Positions 40,939-43,714 of a stretch of 43,714 nt of DNA are shown here, piece by piece (the first letter of the stretch is position 1; each line of letters opens with the position of its first letter). The stretch comes from Eubacterium sp. UBA3782 (lineage in GTDB: Bacteria; Bacillota; Clostridia; Lachnospirales; Lachnospiraceae): the NCBI GenBank assembly GCA_002368795.1, contig DFFG01000057.1, forward strand, positions 1 to 43,714. Direction: 5' to 3'. The notes below the pieces were generated by a model. It did not search any database. It was not told where the DNA came from and saw only the letters and a list, made by a program, of their open reading frames with translations. Made by a program: the position numbers and the translations under genes.

Positions 40939-41011
40939 AGCCGGAAATCAGACTCGAACTGACGACCCCTTCATTACGAGTGAAGTGCTCTACCGACTGA
41001 GCTATTCCGGC
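40939..41011 (-). tRNA. tRNA-Thr (anticodon CGT)
   Basis: The 73-base minus sequence folds as a standard tRNA: acceptor GCCGGAA/TTCCGGC, D arm GCTC/GAGC around AGTCGGTA, anticodon arm CTTCA/TGAAG with loop CTCGTAA (anticodon CGT, codon ACG), and T arm GTCAG/CTGAT with TTCGAGT. The discriminator is T and CCA is not encoded. Confidence 0.95.
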
Positions 41012-41032
41012 ATGTGCAGCAGCACAATGTCC

Positions 41033-41060
41033 ATTATACATGAAACCTTCTGAAATTCAA
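41033..41060 (-). promoter_or_regulatory. Promoter of tRNA-Thr
   Basis: TTGAAT at 41060-41055, 16-base spacer, TATAAT at 41038-41033 on minus, about 20 bases ahead of the tRNA 5' end. Confidence 0.75.
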
Positions 41061-41166
41061 GAACAAATTTTTAATTGATTTTGTGCCGGCTGCCGCTCCA
41101 TCTGCCCGCCGGGTCCCTCCCAAAATGGGGCGGAAACTTCCCGGCAAAAGCAGATGATTTCAGACG

Positions 41167-42204
41167 TTATTCATCCGCCTCGCTGCCGGATGCTTCGGAA
41201 CTTTCAGAAGAGGGCTCTCCTGCTTCACCCGGATCCTGCGAACTGCTCTCGCTGTCCGCATCCTTCTCGTCTCCGGCTTCCTTCTCTGCCTGATGCGCAA
41301 AATACAGGTCGATGCCGTCAGCAATTCCCTTTACCATCTGGACCTGATTCTTTTCATCGGCCATCCACTGATCCTCCGCAGGATTCGTCATATATCCCAT
41401 CTCCAGGATCGTTGCCGGCACAGTGCTCCAGTTGTTGCCGGACATGGAATCGGTCTCCCAGACGCCACCAGTGTTCTTTATGCCGGTGACTTCACAGTAG
41501 GTATTCAGGATATCATCCGTGAGCATCCTGGAATCCTTGTACAGTTCCGGATGGAAGGCGTTGCCTGGGGTGATGCAAAGGCCCATCGCACCGGATACCT
41601 CCGTATTTCCGGATCCGTTCGCATGGATACGGACAAAGATATCCGCGCCGGCGTCTGTGGCAACAGCTGCCCGCTCGGCACAGCTGACCGGCGTCTCATT
41701 GTCCTCCCTGGTCAGCACGACCTCATAGCCTCTCTTCTCCAGCTCTGTGCGCAGGGCAAGGCTTACCTGCAGCACCAGCTCATACTCTGCCAGTCCGCTG
41801 GCATTTCCGTGGGTGCCGGAAGCATCTGCCGCCTTATACTCCCCGGAGCCGGGGCCAAGGGGCTCGGACCCAAAGGAGGGCATGACCGAGGAATGGCCCG
41901 GGTCAATGCAGACGATATGCCCGTTTGGCTGTATCTTTTCAGCATCACCGGATACCGAGGCTTCCTGCGTATCCTCCTTTGCTTTTACAGGATCACCGGA
42001 AGCATCTGCCTTATCCTCCGTCTGCTCTTTGACAGGCTCCGCTTCTGCTTCCGTCTCCTCCATGGAAACGGCTGCCTGGGCCTGGGTGCTTTCTGCAGCA
42101 ACGACTGCGGTATCCTCTCCGACGGTTTCCTTCCTGCCGCAGCCGCCAAGAAGCATACTGATCACCAGCAGGGAGGCTGCCATACATGCCATATGTTTTT
42201 TCAT
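41167..42204 (-). CDS. N-acetylmuramoyl-L-alanine amidase lipoprotein
   Basis: The 345-residue protein has a lipoprotein signal with lipobox LLGGC (Cys22). An acidic, low-complexity linker (residues 25-95) separates it from an Amidase_3 domain (about 98-305). Zinc ligands and catalytic Glu are seen in IVCIDPGHSS, SGLAEYELVLQVS, VRIHANGSGN and ATILEMGYMTN. It should cut the amide between muramic acid and the stem peptide while anchored outside the membrane. A Ser/Glu-rich tail closes it. It starts 48 bases after the topoisomerase gene and may be co-transcribed. No clear terminator follows. Confidence 0.93.
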   Translation of the reverse strand: MKKHMACMAASLLVISMLLGGCGRKETVGEDTAVVAAESTQAQAAVSMEETEAEAEPVKEQTEDKADASGDPVKAKEDTQEASVSGDAEKIQPNGHIVCIDPGHSSVMPSFGSEPLGPGSGEYKAADASGTHGNASGLAEYELVLQVSLALRTELEKRGYEVVLTREDNETPVSCAERAAVATDAGADIFVRIHANGSGNTEVSGAMGLCITPGNAFHPELYKDSRMLTDDILNTYCEVTGIKNTGGVWETDSMSGNNWSTVPATILEMGYMTNPAEDQWMADEKNQVQMVKGIADGIDLYFAHQAEKEAGDEKDADSESSSQDPGEAGEPSSESSEASGSEADE

Positions 42205-42252
42205 TACTTTCTGTCCTAACTATTCTGTAAACAAAGGATGCACAGAACCCTC

Positions 42253-43714
42253 TTAAATACGAACCTTCGTGCCCTTGCTGTCCCTCTTCATCAGCTTGAT
42301 CTTGTTGAGGACAAGCGTTTTCTCTTTGTACTCGACGACCGTCTCACTGCGGTTCGGATGGATATAAGCCCCCTCTGCCGCATCTCCGTCGTTCAGCCGG
42401 ATGCCGCGCACGCCGACGGCGCCCTTCTTCTTTTCCGGCACCTCGGAAAGAGGCATACGGAGGAAATAGCCGTCCTTTGTGCGGATGACCAGGAAATCGC
42501 CGTCCTCATCAAAGCCGATAAAGACTACCTGGTCGTCGTCTCCGCCAAGCTTTGTCGCAGCCACAGTCCGCTTGCTGACATCAAACTCCTCGCCGGCCAC
42601 CTTCTTTATCATACCCTGGGAGCTGACAAAGATCAGATGCTTTGCCCGTACCTCGGCCATCGGGACCGCCAGCACGATCTGCTCTTTTTCCGCGGAGTAA
42701 TTGCAGAGATTGTCGATGGGTGTGCCCTTATCCCTGAATTTTTTCTGCGGAATATCCCTGACACGGATCGTATGCATCATGCCCTGGGCGGTAAAGATGC
42801 AGATCTTATCTGTGCTCATACAGCGGAACAGCCAGCGGTTTTCGGCTGCAGCCGCCTCCTTGTTCCGCTCGTAGGCCGACAGATCGATGCATCTGGCGTA
42901 GCCAAAGCGGTCCATAAGGAAGACAAGCTCTGTCTCCTCCTCTTCCGGCTCGGCAAGAACGACCTCCCCGGCATTCTCCAGCACGGTGCGCCTGGGTCTT
43001 CCGTACTCCTTGCCGATGGCTGCCAGATCATCGTCGATGACCTTTGCCATGGTATCGTAGTCATTGAGGATGGCCTCGTACCGCTCGATCTTCTTCAGTG
43101 TCTCCTGGTTTTCCTTATACAGGGCTTCCAGCTCCAGACCGATCAGCTTTGCCAGCCGCATCTCCAGGATCGCCGTTGCCTGGCGCTGGGTAAAGCAGAG
43201 CTCTCTGGCCATCTTTTCACTGTTTTTATGTTTGAACTTGATGCCGTCCGTAACGCCCATGGTAAGGCAGTCCCGGACCTGCTGCTGGCTTCTTGAGCCT
43301 CGCAGGATCTCGATGATCAGATCGATCACATCGACGGCCTTGATCAGGCCTTCCTGGATCTCCTTGCGCTCCAGCTCCTTGGACAGCAGGGTCTGGTACT
43401 TTCTGGTGGTCAGGTCAAACTGGAAATCCACGAAATGGTCCAGGATGCGCGGAAGACTAAGTGTCTCCGGACGTCCGTCGGCCACCGCCAGCATGTTGAC
43501 GCCAAAGGTATCCTCCAGCCGGGTCTTTTTGTACAGAAGGTTTTTGAGCCGCTCCACATCCGCGCCCTTTTTCAGCTCGAGCACGATGCGGATGCCCTCC
43601 TTCGAGGACTGGTTGGAAATATCCACGATCTCGGGCGCCTGGCGGCTCTCCACCAGGTCAGCCACATCGCAGAGGAATTTTCCGATATTGGCGCCGATCA
43701 TGGTATAGGGGATC
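42253..43714 (-). CDS. Type IIA topoisomerase A subunit, GyrA/ParC family (5'-truncated)
   Basis: The frame is open past the window edge: IPYTMIGANIGKF continues upstream of the first ATG at 43701, which is therefore internal. About 486 residues are present: the end of the breakage-reunion domain, the coiled-coil arm (DLTTRKYQTLLSKELERKEIQ to KKIERYEAIL) and the C-terminal beta-pinwheel with blades such as LVFLMDRFGYARCIDLS and DEDGDFLVIRTKDGYFLRM. The N-terminal half with the catalytic Tyr lies outside. A strict GyrA box (QRRGGKG) is not seen; EKKKGAVGVRG is the nearest, so a ParC-like (topoisomerase IV) identity is more likely than gyrase. Confidence 0.88.
   Translation of the reverse strand, partial: IPYTMIGANIGKFLCDVADLVESRQAPEIVDISNQSSKEGIRIVLELKKGADVERLKNLLYKKTRLEDTFGVNMLAVADGRPETLSLPRILDHFVDFQFDLTTRKYQTLLSKELERKEIQEGLIKAVDVIDLIIEILRGSRSQQQVRDCLTMGVTDGIKFKHKNSEKMARELCFTQRQATAILEMRLAKLIGLELEALYKENQETLKKIERYEAILNDYDTMAKVIDDDLAAIGKEYGRPRRTVLENAGEVVLAEPEEEETELVFLMDRFGYARCIDLSAYERNKEAAAAENRWLFRCMSTDKICIFTAQGMMHTIRVRDIPQKKFRDKGTPIDNLCNYSAEKEQIVLAVPMAEVRAKHLIFVSSQGMIKKVAGEEFDVSKRTVAATKLGGDDDQVVFIGFDEDGDFLVIRTKDGYFLRMPLSEVPEKKKGAVGVRGIRLNDGDAAEGAYIHPNRSETVVEYKEKTLVLNKIKLMKRDSKGTKVRI

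Overview
The window looks like the chromosome of an acetogenic Firmicute, most likely family Lachnospiraceae (Blautia, Marvinbryantia or Syntrophococcus type). The reasons are a Wood-Ljungdahl gene cluster, a T-box in front of pheST, a secreted protein built of clostridial ChW repeats, and the Firmicute order ylxM-ffh-rpsP-khpA-rimM-trmD-rplS-lepB-ylqF-rnhB-yraN. The genus cannot be fixed from the sequence alone. Almost all genes are on the minus strand; only a 5'-truncated sugar isomerase (1-1335) and a PRPP synthetase-like gene (29888-31054) are on plus.

Layout. 1-1390: end of an L-fucose/L-arabinose isomerase family gene and its terminator. 1438-7300: queA, a histidine phosphatase and pheST, the last behind a T-box leader with a strong promoter. 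7456-11679: a 1383-residue exported protein with six tandem ChW-type units and a C-terminal phosphodiester glycosidase (NAGPA-like) domain. 11608-12479: an 870-base gene-free region holding a probable structured RNA with its own promoter and terminator, and next to it a 188-base element with crossing perfect inverted repeats. 12480-25686: Wood-Ljungdahl cluster, in transcription order a His-rich protein, cooT, cooC/acsF, acsB, acsD, acsC, acsE, acsV, fhs, fchA and a methylene-THF dehydrogenase. 25573-26086: gene-free, with nested hairpins and two copies of a 65-base structured repeat whose third copy is at 1438. 26087-29638: plsY, der and a DUF512 protein. 31152-39308: ribosome, tRNA and secretion housekeeping genes. 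39444-43714: citrate synthase, tRNA-Thr(CGT), an amidase lipoprotein and the C-terminal part of a type IIA topoisomerase A subunit.

How the genes work together. Fhs makes formyl-THF from formate, FchA converts it to methenyl-THF, and the FolD-like dehydrogenase reduces that to methylene-THF. The dehydrogenase lacks the Lys and Gln needed for cyclohydrolase activity, as yeast Mtd1 does, so FchA probably supplies that step. AcsE moves the methyl group from methyl-THF to the corrinoid iron-sulfur protein AcsCD, AcsV reactivates oxidised corrinoid, and AcsB assembles acetyl-CoA. CooC, CooT and the His-rich protein form a plausible nickel-supply set. CO dehydrogenase (acsA) and methylene-THF reductase (metF) are not in the window.

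The main candidates for something undescribed are the RNA-like elements: the three-copy 65-base element with two compensatory base-pair changes, the 188-base pseudoknot-capable element, and the orphan transcript unit at 11854-12187.
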